From Babesia bovis T2Bo (Eukaryota; Apicomplexa; Aconoidasida; Piroplasmida; Babesiidae), in the NCBI RefSeq assembly GCF_000165395.2, contig NC_010575.1:2155001-2219000 (forward strand): a stretch of 64,000 bases of DNA. Direction: 5' to 3'. Made by a program: the position numbers and the translations under genes. The notes below the pieces were generated by a model that was not told the origin of the DNA, searched no databases, and saw nothing but the letters and a program-made list of their open reading frames with translations. Shown here piece by piece: positions 49,577 to 60,758 of the stretch (position 1 is its first letter; each line of letters begins with the position of its first letter).

Positions 49577-50044
49577 TCGCTATATGGTGTGCCGAATTGA
49601 CACTTGCTGGCGATATTGGCGTAAAACTCTGCAGAATCACTGTAGGCGTTTAAGCTGGATTGTGAATGCAGGGCATTTGGTTTCCTACATTAAAATGATT
49701 ATAATGTTATTCGTTATTAGCAGTGCAGTATCTGTAACGATATATATGTTCATGATCTTTGTCATGTCTTCCTTCAAATTCCACATGAGCTGCTTGGCCT
49801 TTTTCTTTTACACTCCTGTATGCATATACGAGCGAAACATATCACCCACATTTGACCAATTGGTATGAAGCATTTGAATGACAATCTTGTATGTTCTGAA
49901 TTTTGTTCAGCATTTTGCGACATCTCTACATTAAACAATTTAGCTCCATGTTCCTTGATAGGCGACAACTTTGGGTTTGCCACCGTATAAGGACTCATTA
50001 TATTTAGCATTGTATCCTTGCTACCTAATTGGTGTCTTGAAATT
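49577..50044. other. Convergent intergenic region
   Basis: 468 bp between the eIF4A stop and the stop of the minus-strand secreted protein. An open frame on the minus strand (49774-50166) could offer an extra 3' exon for the secreted protein, but I found no splice that joins it. Otherwise AT-rich untranslated sequence. Confidence 0.4.
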
Positions 50045-52543
50045 CTATCTGATGTGATAATAAATTGCGCCGCGTCCACTATTCTTACCATTTTTCCTTC
50101 CAACAATCGCGTTGGGATTCTTGTTTTCATTGCCATAGGCAGACTCGTCGTCTGGTTTTTTATCACAGTTATAATTGAACCTACCCTTAGTTATTTGCAT
50201 ATTGCCGCCATTATTATTATGCTGTTTCATTCGCTCAGCTGCATTATTTTCTCCATTGTGACCGTCTTTAGGATCACCTGCTGTTATTATATGACCACTG
50301 TCGTCGTTCCCTTTGTGTTCCACGGCAACGGTGCCCATATTCTTCTGTTCTCCTGGTTTGTTTGCTGCATTATTTTCTCCATTGTGACCGTCTTTAGGAT
50401 CACCTGCTGTTATTATATGACCACTGTCGTCGTTCCCTTTGTGTTCCACGGCAACGGTGCCCATATTCTTCTGTTCTCCTGGTTTGTTTGCTGCATTATT
50501 TTCTCCATTGTGACCGTCTTTAGGATCACCTGCTGTTATTATATGACCACTGTCGTCGTTCCCTTTGTGTTCCACGGCAACGGTGCCCATATTCTTCTGT
50601 TCTCCTGGTTTGTTTGCTGCATTATTTTCTCCATTGTGACCGTCTTTAGGATCACCTGCTGTTATTATATGACCACTGTCGTCGTTCCCTTTGTGTTCCA
50701 CGGCAACGGTGCCCATATTCTTCTGTTCTCCTGGTTTGTTTGCTGCATTATTTTCTCCATTGTGACCGTCTTTAGGATCACCTGCTGTTATTATATGACC
50801 ACTGTCGTCGTTCCCTTTGTGTTCCACGGCAACGGTGCCCATATTCTTCTGTTCTCCTGGTTTGTTTGCTGCAACTCCAGTAGGTTCAGGTATGTCTATT
50901 TTGTGACTTGGCAGAGTATGTTCTGGTGGTGACGCAATGTGCTCACCTGTTATATCTTTTGCAGAATCATCAACCTTCGCATTAATGGGATCCATTCCAA
51001 CATTTCCAATGTCGGGAGTGCTTGCATCATTATTTTTGTCGGGCCCCAATTTCTCTGAAATAGTGGGGTCACTTGGGTTTATTTTACTTGGGTCATTTGC
51101 ATCTTCGTCAATAATATGGGGGTCATCCCCATTAAGCACAACTGCACCTGTTTCTTTGTCAACCATGCCAAAGCCTTCTTCATCTGAAACTTCAATATGC
51201 TCATTTTCGTCTGGTTCCTTTGATAGCGTTTCAATATCAATATCGGGAATAACATCAAATCTTGCAAGGTGTATTGTTCGATGCCTTGGATCACTTGGGT
51301 TTGTTATTTCAATACACTTGTTATTTTCTCTAATACTTCCGAGATCGCACTCGCACATTACTTTATCCCCTTCATTAACACAATGAGCATTTTGTCCGCA
51401 ATTAACCTGATAGCATTTGTCCGTTACTGTACGATGTAATCGATTTTTGTAAACTGACCAACCTGGTAAGCATCTGAAATGTATTACAAAATAATTCCCT
51501 TCGCCAGCGTATAAATTTTTCTTTAGAACAAGTGGATTGAACATACAAGCTCGTTTGTATTGGCATGCTAGTTTGACATCGTTAATGACATTGATTGGTT
51601 CAACTTCTATACCTTTGTACCACCCATATCCATATTTTGCGTTTGTGATATCTACATAGTTTTCCCTAGGGCATCCAATATCGGTATTCATGAACCGATC
51701 TTGTGTTTTTATGTGTTCTACATATATTTTTGACATTTGTAACGCCGTCACGATTTAAAAAATACAATATCTATTTACCCCCCCCCCCCAAAAAAAAAAT
51801 AATCAACGATTCACAATTTTCTACCAGATGCGTCTATATTATTTGGCCAATAAACATCTTTTGATCAATCATATTTGCCATACTAAGTAAAGGAATGGTT
51901 ACAATTGCCAGCTATATGACAAAAATTAAAAATAACCTTCACTGGTGATATTTAAACCCATTTTCACATTACACAAGAATCTATGGCATGAAATATAAGA
52001 AATTACCTTTGTCGTCATCGATTGGACGGGATATGCTTTCTGTTAAATCATTATCAAAATTATTTAAAATAAGTAGACAATAATAATAACATACCAAGGC
52101 ATGTGTATTTTATCTCTATTTTCAGTTTTGTAGACGAGCAGTCAGACTCTGGTACACAGGTGAGAGTGGAATTGCAATAACTTCTAATGTCAAATGTTCG
52201 ATTTTTTACGCGCTCATCACAACGTTCTATAGCTGACAGAACATTGATTCGAAGTCCCTTACAATCAATTGTGTTATTCTGGTTGTCCAATGCAGTGTCT
52301 ATAGCGTGTGAATCCTGCTATTATATTATATTATAGTGTCGTATAATTTATAACTAGGATTCTTACATTTGATATCAGTTTCTCGAAAATATGGTCGCTC
52401 AAGGAATGGTATGGCATCTGAAAAGTATTATATTCATTGATGTGCCGTGATGAGAGGATAAATGTTTTTCACTTACAAATAAGATGCAATGTTAATGCAA
52501 ACAGCAGGCTATAAGTCTGCCATATTATAATTGTACTTCTCAT
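50045..52543 (-). CDS. Secreted SUEL-lectin-like / EGF / tandem-repeat protein
   Basis: Exons 52543-52477, 52417-52367, 52298-52095, 52039-52007 and 51717-50045 close in phase to 675 residues. A signal peptide (IIIWQTYSLLFALTLHLI) opens it. Two galactose/rhamnose-binding (SUEL) lectin-like modules follow: exon 3 (IDCKGLRINVLSAIERC to LKIEIKYTC) and the start of exon 5 (CPRENYVDITNAKYGYGW to NYFVIHFRC). Next is an EGF-like domain (CYQVNCGQNAHCVNEGDK to CECDLG...C), an acidic Asp/Glu/Pro-rich linker, five identical 42-residue repeats and a basic tail. There is no C-terminal membrane span or GPI signal. The layout is that of a secreted parasite adhesin. The specific family is not one I recognise; ligand and stage are unknown. 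Confidence 0.82.
50241..50870 (-). repeat. 5 x 126-bp in-frame tandem repeat
   Basis: Five virtually identical 126-bp units in tandem, encoding AANKPGEQKNMGTVAVEHKG followed by NDDSGHIITAGDPKDGHNGENN. Hydrophilic, with repeated Gly/Asn/Asp/Lys. Identity at the DNA level implies recent expansion or ongoing conversion, and the true copy number may have been collapsed in assembly. The opposite strand is also open through the array because the unit length is a multiple of three. Confidence 0.96.
51718..52006 (-). other. Unusually long intron with C12/A10 homopolymer
   Basis: The fourth intron of the secreted protein is 289 nt, against 33-38 nt for most introns here. It contains a run of 12 C followed by 10 A on the plus strand (51778-51799), that is T10G12 in the transcript. 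The tract is a likely sequencing-error and polymorphism hot spot. The phase of flanking exons works with the sequence as given. Confidence 0.65.
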
Positions 52544-53985
52544 CCTGAGGATCTTGCATAGAAACCCATAATTTTCATGCAGCGTAGCGTATGAAGTAAA
52601 AACCTTAACGTTGAAACGATTACAAGATGATTTTATTGTATAATCATGCAAATCAATACTCCAAGTATTAGAATCAAAGTGGTGCATAACAACGTTGGCT
52701 CGATGGTGACCATGCTGGCTTTGTAACGTAATGCCCGAGCTCTGTAATGACAATTTTTGTTTAAATGATAACGCAAAACGATTCACATACACACAATATT
52801 GCTACCAACCTTCACATGCACAAAATCATTTCTTATTTCCTTATATATATGTCATTAGATGTCACATTTGATAAGATTGTTTATGGTAGACACCACCTTA
52901 GCAACAAATCTGCATTTTGTATAGATCATCGAATGACGTGTCTATTTACCCTGACAGCACATAAACCTATAAGTGTCAACTAAAAATCGAAATATATACG
53001 AAAATCCTATCGGAACCAAAAGCCATTGTTTCTATAAAAATTAATTCCTCCATATTCAGTTGTATATATACCAGTTTTTGTTATAAAAATGTAACAGGGT
53101 TTTACAAATATACAAGTATGATTTCATAAAGTATCTATATTTTAAAAAAACAACATCGTTGCAACGTTAAGATGAACTATATAATATGACGTTTATAAAG
53201 GATTAAAAGTAGGAAAATGGTGTTTCAGGTTTTTCAATATCTATTATACTTATTATATTAATGAATTGATATAATTAAAATATATCCAAATTTATAATTA
53301 TTTTTACTATCTAACGAATCGTAGCACCTAGCAAAGTGAGTAACAAATGTAGTCGCCATTAAGGTGGCAAAGCATTGATATGTCAAGCTTATAGGTGAAA
53401 TGTAAACAAATTAATGAACGACTGTAATTTTAAAGACCTCGGATTATCCGTCCAACATTACGCTCTGAACACTATGGAAATAGATAATGGTTTGTGATAA
53501 AAGTGTAATCTTATTGCAACAAGTTGTGATATATCATGATCTCAGAATCACGTAAAAACAGATTAGAGCCTATGTGTCCTATAGAGGCAACGGATTCTGG
53601 AAAATATTGGGAAATACATTGCATATTTGAAGTGATAACAACTCTCCAAGTAGATGTTTAATTATGTCGAATCATACATTAAAATCATCATTGGTACAAT
53701 ATATATATATATATATTGATTCTTACCACACTGGGATGTTTTTTGCCTAATTGTGGCGCGCCGTGTCAACACACCACCCGCAAAATTGTATGATAAACAA
53801 GTCACTAATACATAATAACCCTTTAATACACATTGTAACCGCTGGAATCAATCTCAAATACTGCCAAAACATTACTATGTCCTTTCTAGGAACCACACAT
53901 TCATGTGACATAACATTACTACACATTTTATAATGCTATACAATGTAGTTACAACATCCATGACTAGTGTAATGTATCTGACAGA
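52544..53985. promoter_or_regulatory. Long divergent AT-rich intergenic region
   Basis: 1442 bp between the secreted protein and the derlin gene, the longest gap in the window. Very AT-rich, with a TA dinucleotide microsatellite around 53698-53717. No exon, RNA gene or longer repeat found. It should hold the promoters of both genes; its length suggests more regulated expression than for the tightly packed neighbours. Confidence 0.45.
53698..53717. repeat. (TA)n microsatellite
   Basis: Run of alternating T and A of about 20 bp within the intergenic region between the secreted protein and derlin; likely variable in length. Confidence 0.85.
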
Positions 53986-54721
53986 ATGGATGGTATTACA
54001 AGGTCAATACCGTACATGACTAAATTATATATAACCACGTCGGTTTGCCTTATGGTTCTTTGTTCTCTGGATATTGTAAGTCCGCTGAATTTATATATGA
54101 GTTGGACTATGATATTTCAAGGAGAAATATGGCGGCTTATTACATGTTTCGTGTACTTTGGATCATTTGGGATGACATTTTTTTGGAATCTCTATGTCCT
54201 AGTTCATTACTGCAGTTCGCTGGAAAGCATAACTATGCATAATAGGCCAGCCGATTTTCTTTGGATGCTTATATTTTCAGCTACAATGTTGTTGGTATGT
54301 TTGTCGGCATTTAATAATACGTAAATTTTAGACACTATCGCATTTCTTTAGTCACAGCGTATTTTACGGAGGCAGCATGATTAACATTCTGACATATATT
54401 TGGGGAAGAAAGAATCCCTACAATCGCGTTGGTATTATATTTCTTAACGTGCCAGCTCCATATTTGCCGTGGTAAGTTAATTAATCTATGTATCATACCA
54501 CCCCTAGGGTCATGTTGGCACTCTCCCATTTCTCAGGCTCTTCTCTAACGGAAAATATTATGGGAATATTTGTGGGACATACATACTACTATTTTACTGA
54601 AGTATTTCCCACCATGCCAATAACACATGGGATTCGCCCCTTAGACACGCCGGGGTTCCTGTAAGTATAAATTTGTAAAATGTATATTTGTTACAGCAAA
54701 AAACTCCTCAATCAACCGTAG
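53986..54721 (+). CDS. DER1: Derlin (Der1-like), ER type
   Basis: Rhomboid-like pseudoprotease of ER-associated degradation that moves misfolded proteins to the cytosol. Exons 53986-54294, 54332-54471, 54508-54660 and 54697-54721 give 208 residues. Seen: RSIPYMTKLYITTSVCL at the very N-terminus as in ER derlins, ISPLNLY-like VSPLNLYMSW, GEIWRLITCFVYFG, RPADFLWML, and FVGHTYYYFTEVFP near the end. There is no signal/transit extension, so this is the ER form rather than the plastid Der1 of the apicoplast import system. The last exon is only 25 nt. Confidence 0.92.
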
Positions 54722-56086
54722 AGTGTCTATATTGCGTTGAATCATCAAACAATGGTTGGGCAGAGTATCAACCTATTTTTCGTAATATCGTAACCTCACG
54801 AATAAAAACTTTCTAGATACTCAATGGTTAGACTATTGCACTAGTAACCCACGAAAAGATAGTACATGGCCTCCTAATGCATGGTCATGGTTTATGTTAT
54901 TCGTTAATCCATTTCACCACGAACGAGCCCAACCATCTATTATGACTATTCAAAAGTAGTCGAAAACGTTCGATTAAATGTACTTTAAACGTACAAAAGC
55001 CTGACGTTGATGTGAATCATCCAATATTTTTCAATCTCATTATTAAAATTTGTGTCGGGTAACAAAAAGTACGAAAGTCGGTTTGTCATTTTTTTACACT
55101 GTTTCCAATAAACATTACAACATACACCATCAATACAACTGGTTTAATCCCTATAAGTAATATTAAATAACGACAATATGATTTACATTATAAGTATAAA
55201 TATTACTGTATTCTGACTTATTATATGGTGGAAGGAATTTCACAAACACTTTACAAAATGGGTAGTTATAAATGCTCAATGTTATATACAAATCCTTTTC
55301 ATAGCCTTTTCTCATGTTGTTTGATATAAAATAAGATGTTTACTAGGAGAGGGATTGTTGATGGAAACAAATTACAACATTCTGAAAAATCTCATGACAT
55401 TAGTCTCACCGATATGAAAAAGCACTTATTCTGTATGTTCGTAGACATGACATTAGTAAACAAATTCATGAGGTAAAAACGGTCTACGTAGCATTTGACA
55501 AAGGGGGAAAAGCTACTTCCGGGGAAACTCCCATAAACAAAAAATGAGAATTCTTTATGTTTTATTACTGTTTTGCACGCACGTTGTTGTTACCATTAGG
55601 ACTCATATATTCATGACGACATATATGTCGGAATTCATGTTCTCAACTGGATGGGGATGAAAACTAAAATGTGAAATCAACCACATCTCCTTGTTTAATA
55701 CGAAACATCGGTGCTACTGGCATCCTAATATGGCACTACAGCTAATAGAAGTAGAGTTTTGAAGTATCAGTTTATAGGGGATTCAGTAGAGATGTGGTGC
55801 ATTGGTTATTACAGCATGGAATATACGTCAAAGATATCAAGGTGTATTCTTTTTTGTTCCGGTTGAGTTTTCATGTCGTGCAAGACATAGACAATCTATC
55901 TATTTATAGACAGTATTAGACATAGACGGTTATGTTATTTGTAGTGCCGCCCTATACTTCCCATTTAAATAATGCTTATTTAAGAGAACACTTTAAGGAG
56001 GATTTTAGCCCTCCACAACAACACTTCAAGTTGAAATGACGTTGGGAGAAGCCATAAATACCAGTTAACACCAACCATGTATGTAC
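54722..56086. other. Long convergent intergenic region
   Basis: 1365 bp between the stops of derlin (+) and MORC (-). Other convergent pairs in the window are mostly 10-120 bp apart, so this length is unusual. AT-rich with no open frame over about 60 codons. Contains a perfect 14-bp palindrome at 55617-55630 flanked by TTCATG copies, and a GGAGG/CCTCC stem near 55997-56014. No recognisable tRNA, snRNA or snoRNA signature; a non-coding RNA gene cannot be excluded. Confidence 0.4.
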
Positions 56087-59000
56087 TTACTCCACTGGTG
56101 GAGATCCGCCTTGCCCATGAGTAGCTGAACTGTCGGACATTTCGCCAGCAGCAACATCGCGCTCCGCATCATTACGCCAAGTCGGTATCGTTTCTTCATG
56201 TGAATCGCTCGTTGTACGTTCAATTCGCAGTTCTTCCTGAAGCCGATCATGTTCAACAAGCTGGTGCATCTTTTGTGCTTCCCACTCCTTCCTAGCTGCA
56301 TCGTTATAACAGACTTTGCTGTATTCTGACAACAGTGCCATCAATTTAGCTTTAAACTCGACATATGCAGTGTTGTTTTCTTGGACAAATTCTTGTTTGC
56401 TTGCGGAAGGTATGAGCCAATCGGGAACATTAACGACAGCAGTCAACGCGAATCTATATAATTCCCCCTTAAACAACGAATCTTTGGGAGGTTGATGGGC
56501 ACTTTCTATTTCAGTATGAGGTGCCGGGAAAGGCCCCTCCAACCTAGTTATTAATCTTTCTTTGAAGTAGAGAAGGATACCAGTTTCACATACGCGTTCG
56601 TCATTCTTATCACCTGTCACCTCTGTATTATTTTCATCAGTACAAAACGATGGGCGGTTTAAGAACCCGATCATAGCATAACAACCATGTTTGTGATCCG
56701 CAGGATTGAATAGGAATGGCAGCTGAACCTTGCAATACAGCCTACGGTTGAGGAAGGACCATAAACTGCGGTCTTCCATAAGGCCACGATCAACTGGTGC
56801 TACGCTGCAATAGCTACAACCTGTACGATTACAATTGTATACGTCCCCCTGGGTCGTGATACTAGGCGTAGTCGTTTCTTTTGTTTCTTCTTCTGCCTTC
56901 ACATTCTCCTGCTGCTCTATAGTTTCCGGATTTGTAGCATCCACCATTGTTATATCTGGCGTTTCATTTTCAGTCTTTTGCTGTTCAACCTTTACTGGCA
57001 TATCGTAAGGAACCAAGTCATAATCTTGAACCGTTATGGCACAAGATGTCCTGAGATGCAACCAGTATAGATATACAGGTAGACAATAATCCATTGAGTA
57101 AGTAGATGATTTCCAAAGAGGGAACGCATTTAGCCACTCAGGTCTTTCGGCTGGAGCTACCAAATCAGTCAAATCAACAGTATCGAGCTCATCAAACGTA
57201 CTATTCTTCAAGAAAAGTGTGTGATCTTTACGAGAGTACCATATATTGTCCATATCATCCCTCAACTGCCAGAACATTATCCTTGTACCTGGAGCAGTGC
57301 CGAGCTTGTTGATCTGTTCTGCCAAAAGGGTAGCGCTGTTGAAAGGACTGTATGTCATAAGCAGTCGCTGATGGTGTCTCTGATCAACCATGCGCGATCC
57401 CTCCTTATTGATTAATTCCTTACTTGGTAGCCTCCACATACACAATGGTACAGACATCTCGCGAGACTCACATTGTGACATGAGCTCCATGCTTAACATA
57501 CCAATACCTATGCTATCGATAGTACGAGACATAACAGCACAACCGAAGGCAGTTCGAGCGAATGCCATTTTAAATCCGACGCCATATTCATATGCAGGCC
57601 CTCTTTCACCCAATTTGGATTGACCGAAGAGCTTAAGCATTTTGTTCATAGACGTATAATCCAACCCATTACCATCGTCCTGTATACACAGCATCGGCCT
57701 ATCACCCTGTGGCGAAGCCTCCCACTTGATTGATATCTTTGTGCTGCTCGTCGATTCCTTCAGACAATTAGACACAAGCTGTGATATGGCTCCAAACGCC
57801 CACCTCTGCATTGTACATAGTGCCCAAAACAAATCGGGGGAATGGCTTTCACGGTAGAACCACGGTGGGAAAACGTTATGCTTGGTGTGCATACCCTTGA
57901 GATTATTAGAATCCGTTGGAGAAATGATAGAGTTAGTGAGGAAAAGATCTTCACCAGTCAGACTAAGAACCCACGCGTCATTCAGTACTTGTTTCCTGTG
58001 GAAACCACCATGGAAAAAGATACAAGGCACCGAAGGTTTGCTTCCCGGGAATAGGATATTCCTCTTCTCGAAGAAACATGCGACATGGAGTTGCCTCGGT
58101 TCGAACGTATCACCAAGATAGTTTCGTGGGTAGTTGGGTTTCAGTATATACCATCTGCGCTGGGAAAAGAAATAGAAGTACAGCTTATCCGAAGCCACAA
58201 CTGTCCTGCGACTACCAGGTGCATAGGTTAGACCTCCTGTCAATAGCATTAATCGTTCGATAGTCCTGGGAACACCCGTGTGAAGTTCCTTACACCGCTG
58301 AGCGATGAATATTGAACTATAGTGCGATCTTGGACCTATGTTACCTTCATATATTTCCTGATACCAGGTTCCGGTGGTAGGACTGGAAAATTTAAACATC
58401 CATAGGTCATCAAGCAGTGTACGTTCAGATCTATCGACGAAACCCTGCGGTCCATTTGTTTCTCCACCAAAAACGCATAAGGTATCATCATCTGCCCACA
58501 GTGCACACAATCCGAAACGTGGCAATGGCTGTTTACCCTCAGCTGGGTATTCTACCTGTGCCCACGTAGCGGATTCAATGTGGTATGCCCACATATCGTT
58601 AAGTGATTCCAATTGTGATCTAACCCCCGTTTTACCACCAAATATGAAAAGAAACTCTGCTCCTCCTTTCGGTTTTTGGCTGGCTTCACAACGGGCCGGA
58701 TACACTACAGCACAATGTTCATCTCTTGGCAGAGGAACACGCCCAGTAGCATGACGACGGTTAAACCATTTGCGTTTTTCCAAGTCCAATATGTGTATAT
58801 CATTGAAAAAACGCTCACCGTTAAAACCACCGAATATGATAATAGAATGCGTTTGACGTATGACGGCGACATTAGCTGAATTACCTTCACGTGGCGGAGG
58901 CACCTCTCCGGAGAAGTTCATCTGTTTCGAACTGAAATTCACAAGGCTTACCACATGAGCCTTAGCAAAATTAACTCCATGCGGATTGCCATTACTGCCT

Positions 59001-59650
59001 CCAATAAGATATGCACGACTGCCGATACATATAAGCGAGTGACCGTACAAAGCTCCAGCACTGATTGATCGTCTAATCGGCATCCAGCATGCCTTTTGCA
59101 GCAATAGTCCAGCAGACGCTGCCCTGGAAGCTGCTAGATTGTCCTTCGCAGTACCGGGAACTCCAATACCTTTCCGAGTACCGAGATTCCGTCGTATCGT
59201 GCGCAAGATATCCTCTTTAGAGCCTCCTGCGAAGTGAGCAGGTTGGGGAGCGGGTGGATGCATCGTTTGTACTGCAGGAACTGGTCCATTCTGTGTCATT
59301 CCCATATTTGTATCATTGTGTGCAGCATTGTACATACGGCTAAGGTTAAATGCCGACTCAATACGCATCAATCCATTTTGATCGGGTAAGGGGACACGAT
59401 CAGGATCTGATTCAAGTTGTTTAATGACGGAATAAAGTACATCATGTCCCACTATGGCTCCAATGTATGAGTACACCTTGGAATGTTCGAACTTATTATT
59501 GAGAAATTCTGTGACAACTCCTCTGATACTGTGTCTTTGCTGAGGTGTTGTGTATGCATCACTGGCAAGGACTTCCAATAAATTAAATAACGTAGGTCGG
59601 TTGGCCCCGCGTGCCTCTGCATCGCCTTCTGCTGATTCCCGATGGTCCAT
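56087..59650 (-). CDS. MORC: MORC-type chromatin ATPase with Kelch repeats (ApiMORC)
   Basis: Single exon, 1187 residues. Apicomplexan MORC works with HDAC3 and AP2 factors to silence stage-specific genes in the nucleus. Seen: a helical N-terminal module (residues ~15-85), six-bladed Kelch-type repeats (about 200-570; e.g. SIIIFGGFNGERFFNDIHIL, CVFGGETNGPQG), then the GHKL ATPase: AFGAISQLVSNCLKE, the ATP-lid IQDDGNGLDYTSMNKML, YGVGFKMAFARTA, and a ribosomal-S5-like fold (APGTRIMFWQLRD). Acidic linker, Cys pair NRTGCSYCS, and a C-terminal helix. No clear CW zinc finger. The stop codon sits inside GGAGTAAGT, a good splice donor, so a further 3' exon is possible, though I found none. Confidence 0.9.
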   Translation of the reverse strand: MDHRESAEGDAEARGANRPTLFNLLEVLASDAYTTPQQRHSIRGVVTEFLNNKFEHSKVYSYIGAIVGHDVLYSVIKQLESDPDRVPLPDQNGLMRIESAFNLSRMYNAAHNDTNMGMTQNGPVPAVQTMHPPAPQPAHFAGGSKEDILRTIRRNLGTRKGIGVPGTAKDNLAASRAASAGLLLQKACWMPIRRSISAGALYGHSLICIGSRAYLIGGSNGNPHGVNFAKAHVVSLVNFSSKQMNFSGEVPPPREGNSANVAVIRQTHSIIIFGGFNGERFFNDIHILDLEKRKWFNRRHATGRVPLPRDEHCAVVYPARCEASQKPKGGAEFLFIFGGKTGVRSQLESLNDMWAYHIESATWAQVEYPAEGKQPLPRFGLCALWADDDTLCVFGGETNGPQGFVDRSERTLLDDLWMFKFSSPTTGTWYQEIYEGNIGPRSHYSSIFIAQRCKELHTGVPRTIERLMLLTGGLTYAPGSRRTVVASDKLYFYFFSQRRWYILKPNYPRNYLGDTFEPRQLHVACFFEKRNILFPGSKPSVPCIFFHGGFHRKQVLNDAWVLSLTGEDLFLTNSIISPTDSNNLKGMHTKHNVFPPWFYRESHSPDLFWALCTMQRWAFGAISQLVSNCLKESTSSTKISIKWEASPQGDRPMLCIQDDGNGLDYTSMNKMLKLFGQSKLGERGPAYEYGVGFKMAFARTAFGCAVMSRTIDSIGIGMLSMELMSQCESREMSVPLCMWRLPSKELINKEGSRMVDQRHHQRLLMTYSPFNSATLLAEQINKLGTAPGTRIMFWQLRDDMDNIWYSRKDHTLFLKNSTFDELDTVDLTDLVAPAERPEWLNAFPLWKSSTYSMDYCLPVYLYWLHLRTSCAITVQDYDLVPYDMPVKVEQQKTENETPDITMVDATNPETIEQQENVKAEEETKETTTPSITTQGDVYNCNRTGCSYCSVAPVDRGLMEDRSLWSFLNRRLYCKVQLPFLFNPADHKHGCYAMIGFLNRPSFCTDENNTEVTGDKNDERVCETGILLYFKERLITRLEGPFPAPHTEIESAHQPPKDSLFKGELYRFALTAVVNVPDWLIPSASKQEFVQENNTAYVEFKAKLMALLSEYSKVCYNDAARKEWEAQKMHQLVEHDRLQEELRIERTTSDSHEETIPTWRNDAERDVAAGEMSDSSATHGQGGSPPVE

Positions 59651-60758
59651 TGTGCATAATATCTAGAGCAGACAACGTAACACTTTTACATTTCGCTGTC
59701 TACCTATTCAGCGCTGTGAAATATTGCTCTCGATTCTTCCGTGCTTGTGTGTTTCACGAAACTTTAGACATTATAGATTCAGTGGTAACACCAACTGTTT
59801 GGTGGTTCTATGACAATCAAGCAGCAACAGCGGACAGAGTAGCCCACAGAATCTGCACTGTGCGATTTTTAATATGAAAAACACAAATTACGGGTTGGAC
59901 AAATTTAATGAAGTACCGCACTTCTTAGGTTCACGCTGCAAGTGTAACCACACAAACGCGTGAACACAGTGCGGGGGGTGACACTAAGAAATCATGTACA
60001 CATCGCGTGGCAGACGCAAAAGACACAGATCCACGCACTTGAAGTTTTTACTGATCCTGCACATATAGTCAATTTCATTAATTTTAGTTAGCATGCCGGA
60101 TATGTGTGTTTAGACATAGTGCAGAATCCTGCTAAAGACATGTGTAATCTGAGACGTGACTAGAATGCATTTAAATAATATGAGAAGTACACTCTTAATG
60201 CAAGCATACTAATGGAGCATGCGGCAGATTTGCATTAGATTCCATCCATTTTTAGATCACTCAGATCTACCTCCATGACATAGCTTTATGAAAATTGTTG
60301 TGGTCAAAATTTTGGTAGTATTTAGTGTCTACTGTAATTTATTTGATGTGTGTTATGTTTAGCGTTGATCAAAATGCTACACCCTGTATATACAATTACC
60401 GTATCTCCAGCAATCCCCATGGTTTGGCGATATTTGCCTGCATGATACTTTTATGTGTTGATTCATTTGACTTCCATGTTCTTTTAATGCACCATATCCA
60501 CATTTCTCGTAGTACCAATGCTGCGGTAACCTAGCGGTTACTTAATGTGACGTGTGTATATTCTACGATATAAGGTGTGCGTAGTGTGTTGTACTCTATC
60601 AGTGTACTCACCAACGTGTTTCATTCCAAAATGGACCAAAATCACACTTTCTGTCCTGAAGACGAACTTATATGCGACCGGTGCATGTTATATCAAACAT
60701 CGTGTTCATTCGTTATGGAATATTTGGAAAATATTAACATTATATTCACTACCATAAG
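59651..60758. promoter_or_regulatory. Intergenic region upstream of MORC
   Basis: 1108 bp between the MORC start and the stop of RPC4, both on the minus strand. Likely MORC promoter/leader and RPC4 3' end. It includes a G-run (GCGGGGGGTGAC near 59971) and a 6-bp perfect stem with TAGC loop at 60526-60541. Short open frames have no splice support. No tRNA or other RNA gene recognised. Confidence 0.4.

Noticed and set aside
49524..49868. Apparent eIF4A extension with hydrophobic residues
   Set aside because: A 35-nt intron at 49524-49558 and a five-codon last exon give the normal eIF4A ending.
50018..50932. 304-residue hydrophobic open frame on the plus strand with five repeats
   Set aside because: It is the antisense shadow of the 126-bp repeat array. 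The minus strand has the signal peptide, lectin and EGF domains and consistent splicing.
52367..52543. Frame mismatch between the signal-peptide exon and the first lectin module
   Set aside because: It arises only if the first acceptor (52315-52319) is used. The acceptor at 52299-52300 restores phase through the whole gene.
53986..54721. Derlin as the plastid Der1 partner of the ubiquitin-like protein
   Set aside because: The N-terminus begins directly with the ER-derlin RSIP motif and has no signal or transit extension.
60526..60541. Six-bp perfect hairpin with four-base loop
   Set aside because: Too short and isolated to be called a terminator or RNA gene in a eukaryote.
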